Assembly: GCA_034432855.1 (NCBI GenBank)
Contig: DAOUBA010000029.1
Coordinates: 1 to 33,656 of the forward strand
Direction of reading: 5' to 3'
Origin: DAOUBA01 sp034432855
Lineage (GTDB): Bacteria; Chloroflexota; Anaerolineae; B4-G1
DNA length: 33,656 nucleotides
Under the pieces are notes generated by a model. That model did not search any database. It worked only from the letters and a program-made list of their open reading frames with translations, and had not been told where the DNA came from. This document shows positions 1 to 6,432 of the stretch, piece after piece. Made by a program: the position numbers and the translations under genes. The first letter of the stretch is position 1, and the number at the start of each line of letters is the position of its first letter.

Positions 1-1308
1 GTAGTCGTAACGATCGGTGAGCACGCGGCTCTGATATAATGCCAGCCGTGGCGCCTGGATGCGCGCTTCCTCAGGCAGCGCCTCCGTCCAGTGCAGGATC
101 GTCTCCACCCGCCCACGTGTGAACCACTCCAGCGCCACCTGCTCCATCAGCGCGATGGCCTCCGCCCAGTACTCGGCAGCCAGGTAATGGTACACCGCCT
201 CTTCGATGTCGTCACTTCGTGCAAAGTGCTCCGCCGCGCGCTGGTGCAGGTTGGCGTACAGGGCTGGATCGTGTTGGCGCAATTGCTCGTGCAAAAAGTC
301 GCGGAACAGGTTGTGGTAGCGATAGGCTGCGGCACCTCCTTTCCCGAAGCGGGTGATGAACAGGTTGCGTCGCTCCACTTCTGCCAGCAGCACGCGTGGC
401 TCCTTGATCTGCAGAATCTCGCGGCACAGGTAGAATGACATCTCGCGTAGCACCGCCGAAACGCGGAGGAAATGTTGAACGTCGGGCGGTTGGTGCTCCA
501 ACACCTCTCTAGCCAGGTAGTCATACGCATTAGGGGCGTTCAGTTTGACACCTATGCCGGCTGCGCCGAGTAAGGCCGCCCCAGCCTTGTCACGCAGCAG
601 GTCGGCCAACAGTAGAACACCGGTGATCCATCCCTCGGACTGAGCGGCGAGCGCTGCCACTTGGCTCTCGGATGCCTCGATCTGTGAGAGTCGCAAAAGA
701 TCCCGAATCTCCTCGGGGGTGAAGCGCAGGTCGCGATCGGCCAGGCCGACGAGTTGGCGTTTCGCCACCAGTTGGGTCACGGGAACGGCGGGCAGCGTGC
801 GGCTACCGATCATCAAGTGGCAGTTTGGAGGGAGAACTTCGAGCAAGCGGTGGATAAACGTTCGGATACCGAAGGCACCATCCAGCGCCTCATAGTTGTC
901 TATCACGAGGACGAAAGGAGAGTCAACCTCCAGCATCTCGTTGACCAACTCTCCTACAAGGTCGGCTGGATCGCGGAAGAGATCGCCGGTCAGGGACGCC
1001 AGTGTCGCGTGGGTGCGCTTTCCAAAGCCGGGGAAGCGCTCCTGGATCGCGCCTACGAGATATGCGACGAATGTCCCCAGGTCGCGCTCCTGCTCGTCGG
1101 CCGTATACCAGCATATGGGCACAGAGCAGTGTCGTGCAAAGTCCACCAGCGTCGAGGTCTTGCCATAGCCGGCCGGGGCGGAGATCAGGGTCAGTTTGCA
1201 CTCGAGCCCCTGTTCGATCACCTGAACCACCCGCGGTCGGTGCAGAAGGCCGGCCGTGCTCGGCACCAGCAGTTTCGAGCGAACCAGGGTCGGTTTTTGA
1301 GCCGCCAA
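1..1308 (-). CDS. MalT/LuxR-type STAND ATPase transcriptional regulator (partial, 3' end outside window)
   Basis: The reverse strand is open without a stop from about 1329 to the window edge, giving 436 codons. The first 60 residues have the typical MalT-family layout: a basic segment with LLHRPRVVQVIEQG, then the Walker A motif APAGYGKT at residues 44-51. A Walker B-like FVLVIDNY follows about 100 residues later, then the winged-helix and superhelical region (SEGWITGVLLLADLL, YHNLFRDFL, TPR-like helices). In this family an inducer-sensing NTPase/TPR core drives a C-terminal LuxR HTH, or a BTAD domain in SARP-like relatives; that end lies outside the window. I chose TTG at 1308 because a G-rich Shine-Dalgarno stretch (AGGGGGG) lies just upstream; CTG at 1327-1329 is the only other option before an in-frame TGA. 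It is divergent from the DNPH1-like gene. The regulated genes cannot be told from the sequence. Confidence 0.85.
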   Translation of the reverse strand, partial: MAAQKPTLVRSKLLVPSTAGLLHRPRVVQVIEQGLECKLTLISAPAGYGKTSTLVDFARHCSVPICWYTADEQERDLGTFVAYLVGAIQERFPGFGKRTHATLASLTGDLFRDPADLVGELVNEMLEVDSPFVLVIDNYEALDGAFGIRTFIHRLLEVLPPNCHLMIGSRTLPAVPVTQLVAKRQLVGLADRDLRFTPEEIRDLLRLSQIEASESQVAALAAQSEGWITGVLLLADLLRDKAGAALLGAAGIGVKLNAPNAYDYLAREVLEHQPPDVQHFLRVSAVLREMSFYLCREILQIKEPRVLLAEVERRNLFITRFGKGGAAAYRYHNLFRDFLHEQLRQHDPALYANLHQRAAEHFARSDDIEEAVYHYLAAEYWAEAIALMEQVALEWFTRGRVETILHWTEALPEEARIQAPRLALYQSRVLTDRYDY

Positions 1309-1364
1309 CGCTTTCCGCCCCCCTACCAGTCACCCTTGCGCCCAACCTGCGCAGAGACAACACT

Positions 1365-1393
1365 AGTATACTCCATAATTCCAAAGTAGCCAA
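1365..1393 (-). promoter_or_regulatory. Candidate sigma70 promoter for the MalT-like regulator
   Basis: On the minus strand TTGGCT (1393-1388) and TATACT (1370-1365) are separated by exactly 17 bases. They match 4/6 and 5/6 of the consensus. Transcription would begin near 1358, giving a leader of about 50 bases before the TTG start at 1308. Confidence 0.5.
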
Positions 1394-1426
1394 AGAACCC
1401 CACCAATGGTCTCGCCCTGGTGCTGC

Positions 1427-1455
1427 TTGCCCACTCCGCGAGCCTCCTGTATCAT
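1427..1455 (+). promoter_or_regulatory. Candidate promoter for the DNPH1-like gene
   Basis: TTGCCC (1427-1432), a 17-base spacer and TATCAT (1450-1455) match 4/6 and 5/6 of the sigma70 consensus. The predicted start point near 1462 is only about six bases before the ATG at 1468, so the transcript would be almost leaderless. That fits the weak Shine-Dalgarno there. Confidence 0.45.
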
Positions 1456-1467
1456 GAGTCTACAGGG

Positions 1468-1887
1468 ATGAAAATATACTTTGCTGGCTCAATTCGCGGA
1501 GGGCGAGAAGATGCGGCACTGTATCGTCAGATTGTCGCGCTGCTTGCCCAATATGGGGAGGTGCTCACCGAGCACGTCGGTGATACGCGGCTGCCCAACG
1601 ATGGCGAGGAAGGCATCTCCGACGAGGCTGTCTTTGCGCGCGATATCGGGTGGCTCGCGCAGGCTGACGTCGTCGTCGCCGAAGTTACTACGCCCAGCCA
1701 CGGTGTGGGATACGAGATCGCACGAGCCGAAGCGTTGGGGAAACCGGTTCTGTGCCTGCGCCGTGCGGCTGCGGGACGGTGGCTTTCAGCGATGTTGGCG
1801 GGGAACCCGGCGGTACGCTGTGAGACCTACGAGGACGTAGGGGAATTGAGGCCGATTGTGGAGCGGTTTCTCCAGGCAGCCCGGTAG
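1468..1887 (+). CDS. 2'-deoxynucleoside 5'-phosphate N-hydrolase (DNPH1/Rcl-like)
   Basis: This 139-residue protein starts with MKIYFAGSIRGGR and has the family core around RDIGWL and EVTTPSHGVGYE. The residues known to matter in mammalian Rcl/DNPH1 all have counterparts at the right spacing: Y4, S8, R10, D59, S77 and the catalytic glutamate E83. Family members cleave the N-glycosidic bond of 2'-deoxynucleoside 5'-monophosphates, giving the free base and deoxyribose 5-phosphate, and are thought to clear unusual or damaged nucleotides. It is related to nucleoside 2-deoxyribosyltransferases, which remain the alternative call. The ATG at 1468 was chosen over an upstream in-frame GTG at 1420 because homologues begin at MKIYFAGS. 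The gene is monocistronic, divergent from the MalT-like regulator and convergent with the zinc-ribbon gene, and its stop codon lies inside a palindrome. Confidence 0.85.
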   Translation: MKIYFAGSIRGGREDAALYRQIVALLAQYGEVLTEHVGDTRLPNDGEEGISDEAVFARDIGWLAQADVVVAEVTTPSHGVGYEIARAEALGKPVLCLRRAAAGRWLSAMLAGNPAVRCETYEDVGELRPIVERFLQAAR

Positions 1888-1912
1888 GACGAATTGCCAA
1901 TTCGTCCTACCG
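1882..1912. terminator. Perfect 14-bp-stem palindrome between convergent genes, probable bidirectional terminator or dispersed repeat
   Basis: CGGTAGGACGAATT (1882-1895), loop GCC, then AATTCGTCCTACCG (1899-1912) form an uninterrupted 14-bp stem. The TAG stop of the DNPH1-like gene (1885-1887) and the TAG stop of the minus-strand zinc-ribbon gene (1909-1907) are symmetric halves of this palindrome. There is no T tract on either side, so intrinsic termination is unproven. The sequence also resembles dispersed palindromic repeats. Confidence 0.7.
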
Positions 1913-2500
1913 AACCAATCGCGTTCCGCAGCGGCTGCAGAAGCGGGCGTCGTTGGGGGAAACGAAGCCACACTTGGGACAGGCGACCGGCTGTGCCTCT
2001 GCCAGGCTGCCGCCGCAGGCTGAGCACACCCCCGCCCCAACCGGGTTGCCCACCCCGCAGTACGGGCAGGTCACCACGATCTGTTTCTCGGAAAGCCCCA
2101 GTTTCGCTCCTACGCTGTCGCAATAGTGCTCGATGGCCTCGCGCACTTTTTCGGGCAGCGTCAGTTTGCCCACGTCGCGGGCGATGTCATCAATGCGTCC
2201 CAGGAGCGAGAGCGGATTGACCAGCGCGCTCAGGCCAGTGATCGCCAGGCTGGCCGCTGCGTCCATCCATTGCTGCTGACCCACTGTCACCCGCACACCT
2301 CCCTCGACCGGGGCAATGCCCACAGTGAGCGCCGAACGCGCCGCGCCCCAGCCCCAATCGCGAGTGGCGATCTGCACCAGGACGTGCCCATCCTGCCCGA
2401 CGATCTTGTGCGCCATCAGGTCACCATGGTTGAAGCGCGCTACCAGTGCATCGGCCAGCCCCTGGGGATTGATGTCTCCTCGATACGTCCATTGCTCCAT
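1907..2500 (-). CDS. Double zinc-ribbon protein of unknown function
   Basis: This 197-residue protein has an N-terminal half of about 125 residues beginning MEQWTYRGDINP that I cannot assign to a function. It carries a moderately hydrophobic segment (AASLAITGLSALVNPLSLLG), then a charged helix. The C-terminus has two zinc-ribbon knuckle pairs, CPYC...CSAC and CPKC...CSRC, as in the zinc-ribbon tails common in Chloroflexota and Actinobacteria. The ATG at 2500 was chosen because the conserved-looking sequence starts there and AGCGGAGAG lies at good spacing upstream; an in-frame ATG at 2623 would add 41 residues of low-quality sequence. The hydrophobic segment may make it membrane-associated. 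Its stop lies in the 1882-1912 palindrome. Confidence 0.7.
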   Translation of the reverse strand: MEQWTYRGDINPQGLADALVARFNHGDLMAHKIVGQDGHVLVQIATRDWGWGAARSALTVGIAPVEGGVRVTVGQQQWMDAAASLAITGLSALVNPLSLLGRIDDIARDVGKLTLPEKVREAIEHYCDSVGAKLGLSEKQIVVTCPYCGVGNPVGAGVCSACGGSLAEAQPVACPKCGFVSPNDARFCSRCGTRLVR

Positions 2501-2762
2501 GTTCGACTCTCCGCTACAGATTCTGTGATTTCTGGCGCTTCGTGGAATAGGAAGGAACTCGCTGCCAACCGCGCCACCGGTAAGGGCGCAATGCGTTAAG
2601 CCCCAACCAGCGCTGGAATCCACTTTCGCACGGGAAGCCCCGTCAGTACCAGCCCTTTCAGGCCGGTGCGACCAATGGCTGGCCCACTATTTCACGTTGA
2701 CCCTGATTTCTACGCGAGTGACCCTGCGCGGGTTTCAGTCCCACACGGTGCCGAGTTTAGGG

Positions 2763-2912
2763 GCGATCCGCCGGATCGCTCCTGCCGCGCCGGTCGCCCG
2801 CCGTTCGGCTGAGTTCACGTCGAAGCCTGCGCGGGCGATGCCGCAGTTGTCCGCGCAGGCGGATAACCAGCGCCGCAGGCGCTAATAGGTGCGATTTCAA
2901 TCGCTAACACCT
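2763..2912. repeat. Train of four hairpin repeats
   Basis: The perfect or near-perfect inverted repeats are as follows. GCGATCC/GGATCGC lies at 2763-2779. GCCTGCGCGG/CCGCGCAGGC lies at 2825-2860, a 10-bp stem. AGCGCC/GGCGCT lies at 2869-2883 with loop GCA. GCGATT/AATCGC lies at 2891-2904 and is nested in AGGT/ACCT (2887-2912). This density of stems is typical of a dispersed intergenic repeat rather than a terminator. Confidence 0.7.
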
Positions 2913-3035
2913 GATCACGCCTTAACCTGCCCGGCGCCGCTTTACCCCAAGAACTTTTGGAGACGTGCTCTGGTACACAGCGGCGCAAATACTTTGGCAG
3001 TTGCCGGCTCGCGGCGTTGTTCGTACGCTAACCTC

Positions 3036-3180
3036 GCCGATGGCTGGAAGCCATCGGCTCAATAGATGCAAGCCCGCTGCGCGGGCTGGAAAAGCCCACA
3101 GGGGGCTTGCATCTGGCCCTCAGCTGTTTCCAGCGCGCGGCAACCGTCAGACTGGCGACTGCGTCGCGATGCCAAAATGG
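3036..3180. repeat. Structured intergenic repeat, copy 1
   Basis: GCCGATGGCT/AGCCATCGGC with a GGA loop (3036-3058) is followed by GATGCAAGCCC/GGGCTTGCATC (3065-3113). Nested inside the latter is AGCCCGC/GCGGGCT with loop TGC (3071-3087). Downstream come TTTCCAGCGCGCGGC and CAGACTGGCGACTGCG. The same module order occurs at 6185-6324. Confidence 0.7.
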
Positions 3181-3230
3181 GCAGTTCCGCAAAATTAACC
3201 CTGTGGGCAGTTCGATATGGCCATGTTCAG

Positions 3231-3318
3231 TGTCATTGCGAGGGCGCGTAGCGCCCGAAGCAATCTCCTATTCGTCGCAGTGAGATTGCTTCGCCGCCTT
3301 CGGCGGCTCGCAATGACA
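3231..3318. repeat. 88-bp inverted-repeat element with TGTCATTGCGAG ends
   Basis: The element starts with TGTCATTGCGAG (3231-3242) and ends with its exact reverse complement CTCGCAATGACA (3307-3318). Internal arms GAAGCAATCTC and GAGATTGCTTC also pair, and GGGCGC/GCGCCC and GCCGCC/GGCGGC stems lie inside them. This sequence type is a widespread non-coding palindromic repeat in bacterial intergenic DNA, comparable to REP or MITE-like elements. No coding capacity was seen. Confidence 0.85.
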
Positions 3319-3421
3319 GGGTGAGTTTTGCGCTATTGCCAAAATGGTGAGGCCTTTACGCCCCGGTGTGCTAGCCTGCCTCCAAGCCGTCATTGTAGCA
3401 TCAGAACACTACCAGGTCAAC

Positions 3422-3450
3422 TTGACTATCAGGCGATATGGAGGTATCCT
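3422..3450 (+). promoter_or_regulatory. Candidate promoter of nfnAB
   Basis: TTGACT (3422-3427), a 17-base spacer and TATCCT (3445-3450) match 5/6 and 4/6 of the consensus. Transcription would begin near 3457, after the ATG at 3451, which supports the GTG at 3487 as the nfnA start. GGTATCCT (3443-3450), overlapping the -10, is the reverse complement of AGGATACC (3478-3485) next to the ribosome binding site. Confidence 0.5.
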
Positions 3451-3486
3451 ATGCCCCTAGTGTCAACGAGGATTGGGAGGATACCC

Positions 3487-4338
3487 GTGTACAGAATCCT
3501 GCACAAAGTAACACTCAGCGAAGTGACCAAATTGATCGTCGTCGCCGCGCCAGAAGTCGCCAACAAGGCACAGGCTGGACAGTTCGTCATCGTGCGCGTG
3601 GACGAGTGTGGGGAGCGTATCCCGCTCACCATCGCCGATTACGACCGTGAAGCCGGTACGATCACGCTCGTCTTTCAAGAGGTCGGCAAGACGACCATGC
3701 AAATGGGCACGCTCGAAGAGGGCGATAGCCTGGCAACGTTGACCGGTCCCTTGGGCCACCCGACCGAGATCGAGAACTATGGCGCAGTTGTTTGCGTGGG
3801 CGGCGGTGTGGGGATTGCCCCGATCTATCCGATCGCACGGGCGCTCAAAGAGGCTGGCAACACCGTCTGCTCGATCATCGGGGCGCGCAACAAAAGCCTG
3901 CTCTTCTGGGAGGACAAGATGCATGCCGTGAGCGACGAATTGATCGTCTGCACCGATGACGGCTCCTACGGGCGCAAGGCGCTGGTCACCGAGCCGCTCA
4001 GGGAGGTATTGGAGCAACACAACGGAAGTATCGCCCGCGTTTGGGCCATCGGACCGGCGATTATGATGAAGTTCTGCGCGGAGGCGACCCGGCCTTTCGG
4101 TATCAAGACCATCGTCAGCCTCAACACGATTATGATTGACGGCACGGGGATGTGCGGCGGTTGCCGCGTGCAGTTGGCCGACGGCGCGCAGTTCGTCTGC
4201 GTGGATGGGCCCGAGTTCGACGCGCATCAGGTGGACTGGGACCTGCTTCTGGCGCGACAGCGGTTCTATCTGGACGAGGAGAAGCAGGCGGTCGAGAGGT
4301 GGCAGCACGAATGCAAGTTAGGGGGTGGAGGACAATGA
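3487..4338 (+). CDS. nfnA: NfnA/SudB: ferredoxin:NADP+ oxidoreductase small (flavin, 2Fe-2S) subunit
   Basis: This 283-residue protein starts with GTG at 3487 behind GGGAGG (3475-3480), giving the family N-terminus MYRILHKVTL. It has a ferredoxin-reductase FAD domain (AGQFVIVRVDE, then ERIPLTIADYDR), an NAD-binding domain (VCVGGGVGIAPIYPIA) and a C-terminal iron-sulfur segment. C223, C226 and C238 are the cluster cysteines, and D218 fits the known Asp ligand of the 2Fe-2S cluster in Nfn enzymes. In characterised NfnAB this subunit binds NAD(H) and its FAD relays electrons to the bifurcating subunit. The fold is shared with the dihydroorotate dehydrogenase electron-transfer subunit PyrK; the adjacent NfnB homologue makes NfnA the better call. 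Its stop overlaps the next start as ATGA, so translation is probably coupled. Confidence 0.9.
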   Translation: MYRILHKVTLSEVTKLIVVAAPEVANKAQAGQFVIVRVDECGERIPLTIADYDREAGTITLVFQEVGKTTMQMGTLEEGDSLATLTGPLGHPTEIENYGAVVCVGGGVGIAPIYPIARALKEAGNTVCSIIGARNKSLLFWEDKMHAVSDELIVCTDDGSYGRKALVTEPLREVLEQHNGSIARVWAIGPAIMMKFCAEATRPFGIKTIVSLNTIMIDGTGMCGGCRVQLADGAQFVCVDGPEFDAHQVDWDLLLARQRFYLDEEKQAVERWQHECKLGGGGQ

Positions 4339-5780
4339 CCGAGTTAACACAACGCGAACGAATGCAAATCCCCCGCCAGAAGATGCCGACGCAAGACCCA
4401 ATCGCGCGGCGTACCAACTTTGACGAAGTGGCGCTCGGCTTTACGCCGGAACTGGCGCAGCAGGAAGCAGAACGTTGCCTGCAGTGCGCCAAGCCTCACT
4501 GCGTGGAAGGCTGCCCGGTGGGCGTGCTGATCCCCGAGTTCATCAAGGCGCTGCGCGAAGGGGACATCGAAGGTTCGATCCGTGCGATGAAGGAGAAGAA
4601 CAACTTGCCCGCCATCTGCGGCCGGGTGTGTCCTCAGGAGACACAGTGCGAGGTCAAGTGCGTTCTGGCGAAAAAGGGCGAGCCGGTCGCCATCGGACGA
4701 CTGGAGCGCTACGTGGGCGATTACGAGTTGGAGTACCGCACCTGCCCACTGGTACGCGCGCCATCCACAGGCAAACGTGTCGCCGTCGTAGGTACCGGGC
4801 CGGCGGGGGTCACCTGCGCGGTGGACCTGGGACGGCTGGGACACACGGTCGTGATGTTCGAATCATTGCACAGCCCTGGTGGGGTGTTGATCTATGGCAT
4901 CCCCGAGTTCCGGCTGCCCAAGCGCGTGGTGCAGGCCGAGATAGACTACGCCGTCGAATGCCTGGGCATCCAGGTACACACCGACGCCGTGGTCGGGCGG
5001 CTGTACACGATTGACGAACTGCTGGGCGAGCAGGGTTTCGACGCCGTTTTCCTGGGCACCGGCGCCGGCCTGCCCTCGTTCATGCGCATCCCCGGCATCA
5101 ACTACAACGGTGTGCTCTCGGCCAACGAGTTCCTCACGCGGGTCAATCTGATGAAGGGCTACCTCTTTCCGGAGTACGATACGCCGGTGAAGGTGGGCCG
5201 GAAGGTGGCGGTGATCGGCGCAGGGAACGTGGCAATGGACGCGGCGCGGTGCAGCCTGCGCTTGCAAGCCCTGCGGGGGATGGATGGCGCCGAAGTGCAC
5301 ATTGTCTACCGGCGCTCGCCCGCCGAAGTGCCCGCCCGCGCCGAAGAGGTCCACCACGCCGAGGAGGAGGGCGTCATCTTTGACTTTCTCACCAATCCGG
5401 TCGAGATCTATGGTGACGAACGTGGCGCCGTGCGTGGCATGCGCTGCATCCGCATGGAGTTGGGCGAGCCGGACGCGAGTGGCCGGCGCAGCCCCATCCC
5501 TGTCCCCGGCTCCGAGTTCGATATGGACGTGGATGTGGTGATCATGGCGCTGGGGACCAGCCCGAACCCGCTGGTGTTCAACCAGGCCGGTGGCCTGGAA
5601 CGGACGAAGCACGGTACGGTGGTGGCCGACGAGGAAACGGGGCGCACAACGAAGGCGAGAGTGTGGGCCGGGGGAGACGTCGTCACGGGCGCGGCGACGG
5701 TCATCAGCGCGATGGGCGCCGGCAAGCGCGCCGCCGCCGATATTGACCGCTTTTTGCGAAGGGGGATCGCTCCCTGGTAG
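4335..5780 (+). CDS. nfnB: NfnB/SudA: bifurcating NADP-dependent flavoprotein (glutamate synthase small-subunit family)
   Basis: This 481-residue protein starts with ATG at 4335, overlapping the nfnA stop. Two cysteine sets for 4Fe-4S clusters lie near the N-terminus: C48, C51, C56, C60 and C95, C99, C105, C109. E102 in CPQE matches the glutamate ligand described for the site-differentiated Nfn cluster. A Rossmann motif for FAD (VVGTGPAGVTCAVDLG) comes next, then one for NADPH (VIGAGNVAMDAAR), and the C-terminal GGDVVTGAATVISAMGAG FAD-closing motif. With NfnA it should form the soluble enzyme that couples NADH and reduced ferredoxin to NADPH formation by flavin-based bifurcation. Sulfide dehydrogenase (SudAB) is an older name for the same family. 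GltD is unlikely, because no glutamate synthase large subunit is present and the partner is NfnA. Confidence 0.92.
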   Translation: MTELTQRERMQIPRQKMPTQDPIARRTNFDEVALGFTPELAQQEAERCLQCAKPHCVEGCPVGVLIPEFIKALREGDIEGSIRAMKEKNNLPAICGRVCPQETQCEVKCVLAKKGEPVAIGRLERYVGDYELEYRTCPLVRAPSTGKRVAVVGTGPAGVTCAVDLGRLGHTVVMFESLHSPGGVLIYGIPEFRLPKRVVQAEIDYAVECLGIQVHTDAVVGRLYTIDELLGEQGFDAVFLGTGAGLPSFMRIPGINYNGVLSANEFLTRVNLMKGYLFPEYDTPVKVGRKVAVIGAGNVAMDAARCSLRLQALRGMDGAEVHIVYRRSPAEVPARAEEVHHAEEEGVIFDFLTNPVEIYGDERGAVRGMRCIRMELGEPDASGRRSPIPVPGSEFDMDVDVVIMALGTSPNPLVFNQAGGLERTKHGTVVADEETGRTTKARVWAGGDVVTGAATVISAMGAGKRAAADIDRFLRRGIAPW

Positions 5781-5797
5781 GGGGACAGAGACCCAAC

Positions 5798-5830
5798 AGC
5801 GCCGCTCCTCAAAGGGCGGCGCTGCCTTTT
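5798..5830 (+). terminator. Intrinsic terminator after nfnB
   Basis: AGCGCCGC (5798-5805) pairs with GCGGCGCT (5816-5823) around a 10-base loop and is followed by GCCTTTT. It lies 18 bases after the nfnB stop. Confidence 0.75.
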
Positions 5831-5853
5831 GCAGGTCAAGATGCCCTCTGGTC

Positions 5854-6160
5854 CTATGTGGCAGTGAGCGAAAACGATGGATGTGTAGTCACGCGCGGAT
5901 TGACCAATCGAGAACGCGGCGGCAGCAAAGCCTCGATCTCTACCTAGACCACGGTGGGGGCATCTCCCCCATCATCCCGGGCCTTTCGCGCGGCCTCCAG
6001 GTTGATGCGGTAGAGCTCAGGGTCATCCTTGGGGAGCAAGACGACTTTCGCGTCTGAAGGAATCTGCTCCAGCGTTTCGGGATGTTCCAGAAGATACCGT
6101 TCGGACTCGAAAGAGAGCGTGATATTCTTTCGGTATTTGGCGTGTAGCCGCCTGTCTGGG
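5854..6160 (-). pseudogene. Relic of a small DUF5647-like gene, with amber stop and lost 5' end
   Basis: On the minus strand, residues reading YRKNITLSFESERYLLEHPE, then LPKDDPELYRINLEAA and DAPTVV, end at a TAG at 5946-5944. Without that codon the same frame continues VEIEALLPPRSRLVNPR to a stop at 5856-5854. VV-Y-VEIE is what small proteins of this type usually show at that point, so the TAG looks like a nonsense mutation of a tyrosine codon. Upstream, the frame passes straight into the hairpin repeat at 6185-6324. The only ATG (6198) lies inside the repeat and adds residues unlike the family, so the original start seems lost. The DUF5647 assignment is from memory of the P-DDPEL pattern. 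A functional shortened 84-residue protein (5944-6198) is the alternative. Confidence 0.55.
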
Positions 6161-6184
6161 CCGGGGGTATATGGCCCGCCAGTC

Positions 6185-6324
6185 GCCGGGCGATCCAATC
6201 GCCCGGCTCAGCAGGCAAAAGCCCTGCGGGCTTGCACCTGGTTCAGCCGTGCGCTTCCAGCGCACGGCGGGGCCGCGCCGCAATGAATCACCGAACCTGT
6301 GTGCACGCAGACTGGAAAGTCTGC
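6185..6324. repeat. Structured intergenic repeat, copy 2
   Basis: GCCGGGCGAT/ATCGCCCGGC with loop CCA (6185-6207) is followed by AGCCC/GGGCT with loop TGC (6220-6232) inside the imperfect CAGGCAAAAGCCC/GGGCTTGCACCTG. Next come GCCGTGCGC/GCGCACGGC with loop TTCCA (6246-6268) and GCAGACT/AGTCTGC (6307-6324). The order and loop sequences parallel 3036-3180. Confidence 0.7.
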
Positions 6325-6376
6325 GCCACATACAAACTGGACTCTGCGACAGCCCTGGGAGTATAGTCGGGGGGAA

Positions 6377-6405
6377 TTGACTGGAAAGTCTTTTGAGGTT
6401 ATCAT
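6377..6405 (+). promoter_or_regulatory. Candidate promoter of the phosphorelay operon
   Basis: TTGACT (6377-6382), a 17-base spacer and TATCAT (6400-6405) match 5/6 at each hexamer. The start point would be near 6412, followed by the strong ribosome binding site GAGGAGGG before the ATG at 6433. The -35 overlaps the palindrome GACTGGAAAGTC (6379-6390), which also occurs at 6310-6321. Confidence 0.6.
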
Positions 6406-6432
6406 ATATTGTAGGTCCTTGAGGAGGGCGAA

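Larger units (their letters stand above)
2501..3421. other. Gene-free region rich in hairpin repeats
   Basis: No ORF here has family-like sequence; the short ORFs are interrupted by palindromes. The stretch holds a train of hairpins (2763-2912), a structured element also found near 6200 (3036-3180) and an 88-bp inverted-repeat element (3231-3318). I saw no tRNA, transposase or recognisable riboswitch. Confidence 0.7.

Noticed and set aside
2763..3320. CRISPR array or riboswitch in the repeat-rich gap
   Set aside because: The repeats are individual palindromes of different sequence without regular spacing or spacers, and no known riboswitch core was recognised.
3451..3486. ATG 3451 as start of nfnA, with GGAGG upstream
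   Set aside because: It overlaps the predicted promoter and would add 12 residues before the conserved MYRIL N-terminus; the GTG at 3487 has its own GGGAGG site.
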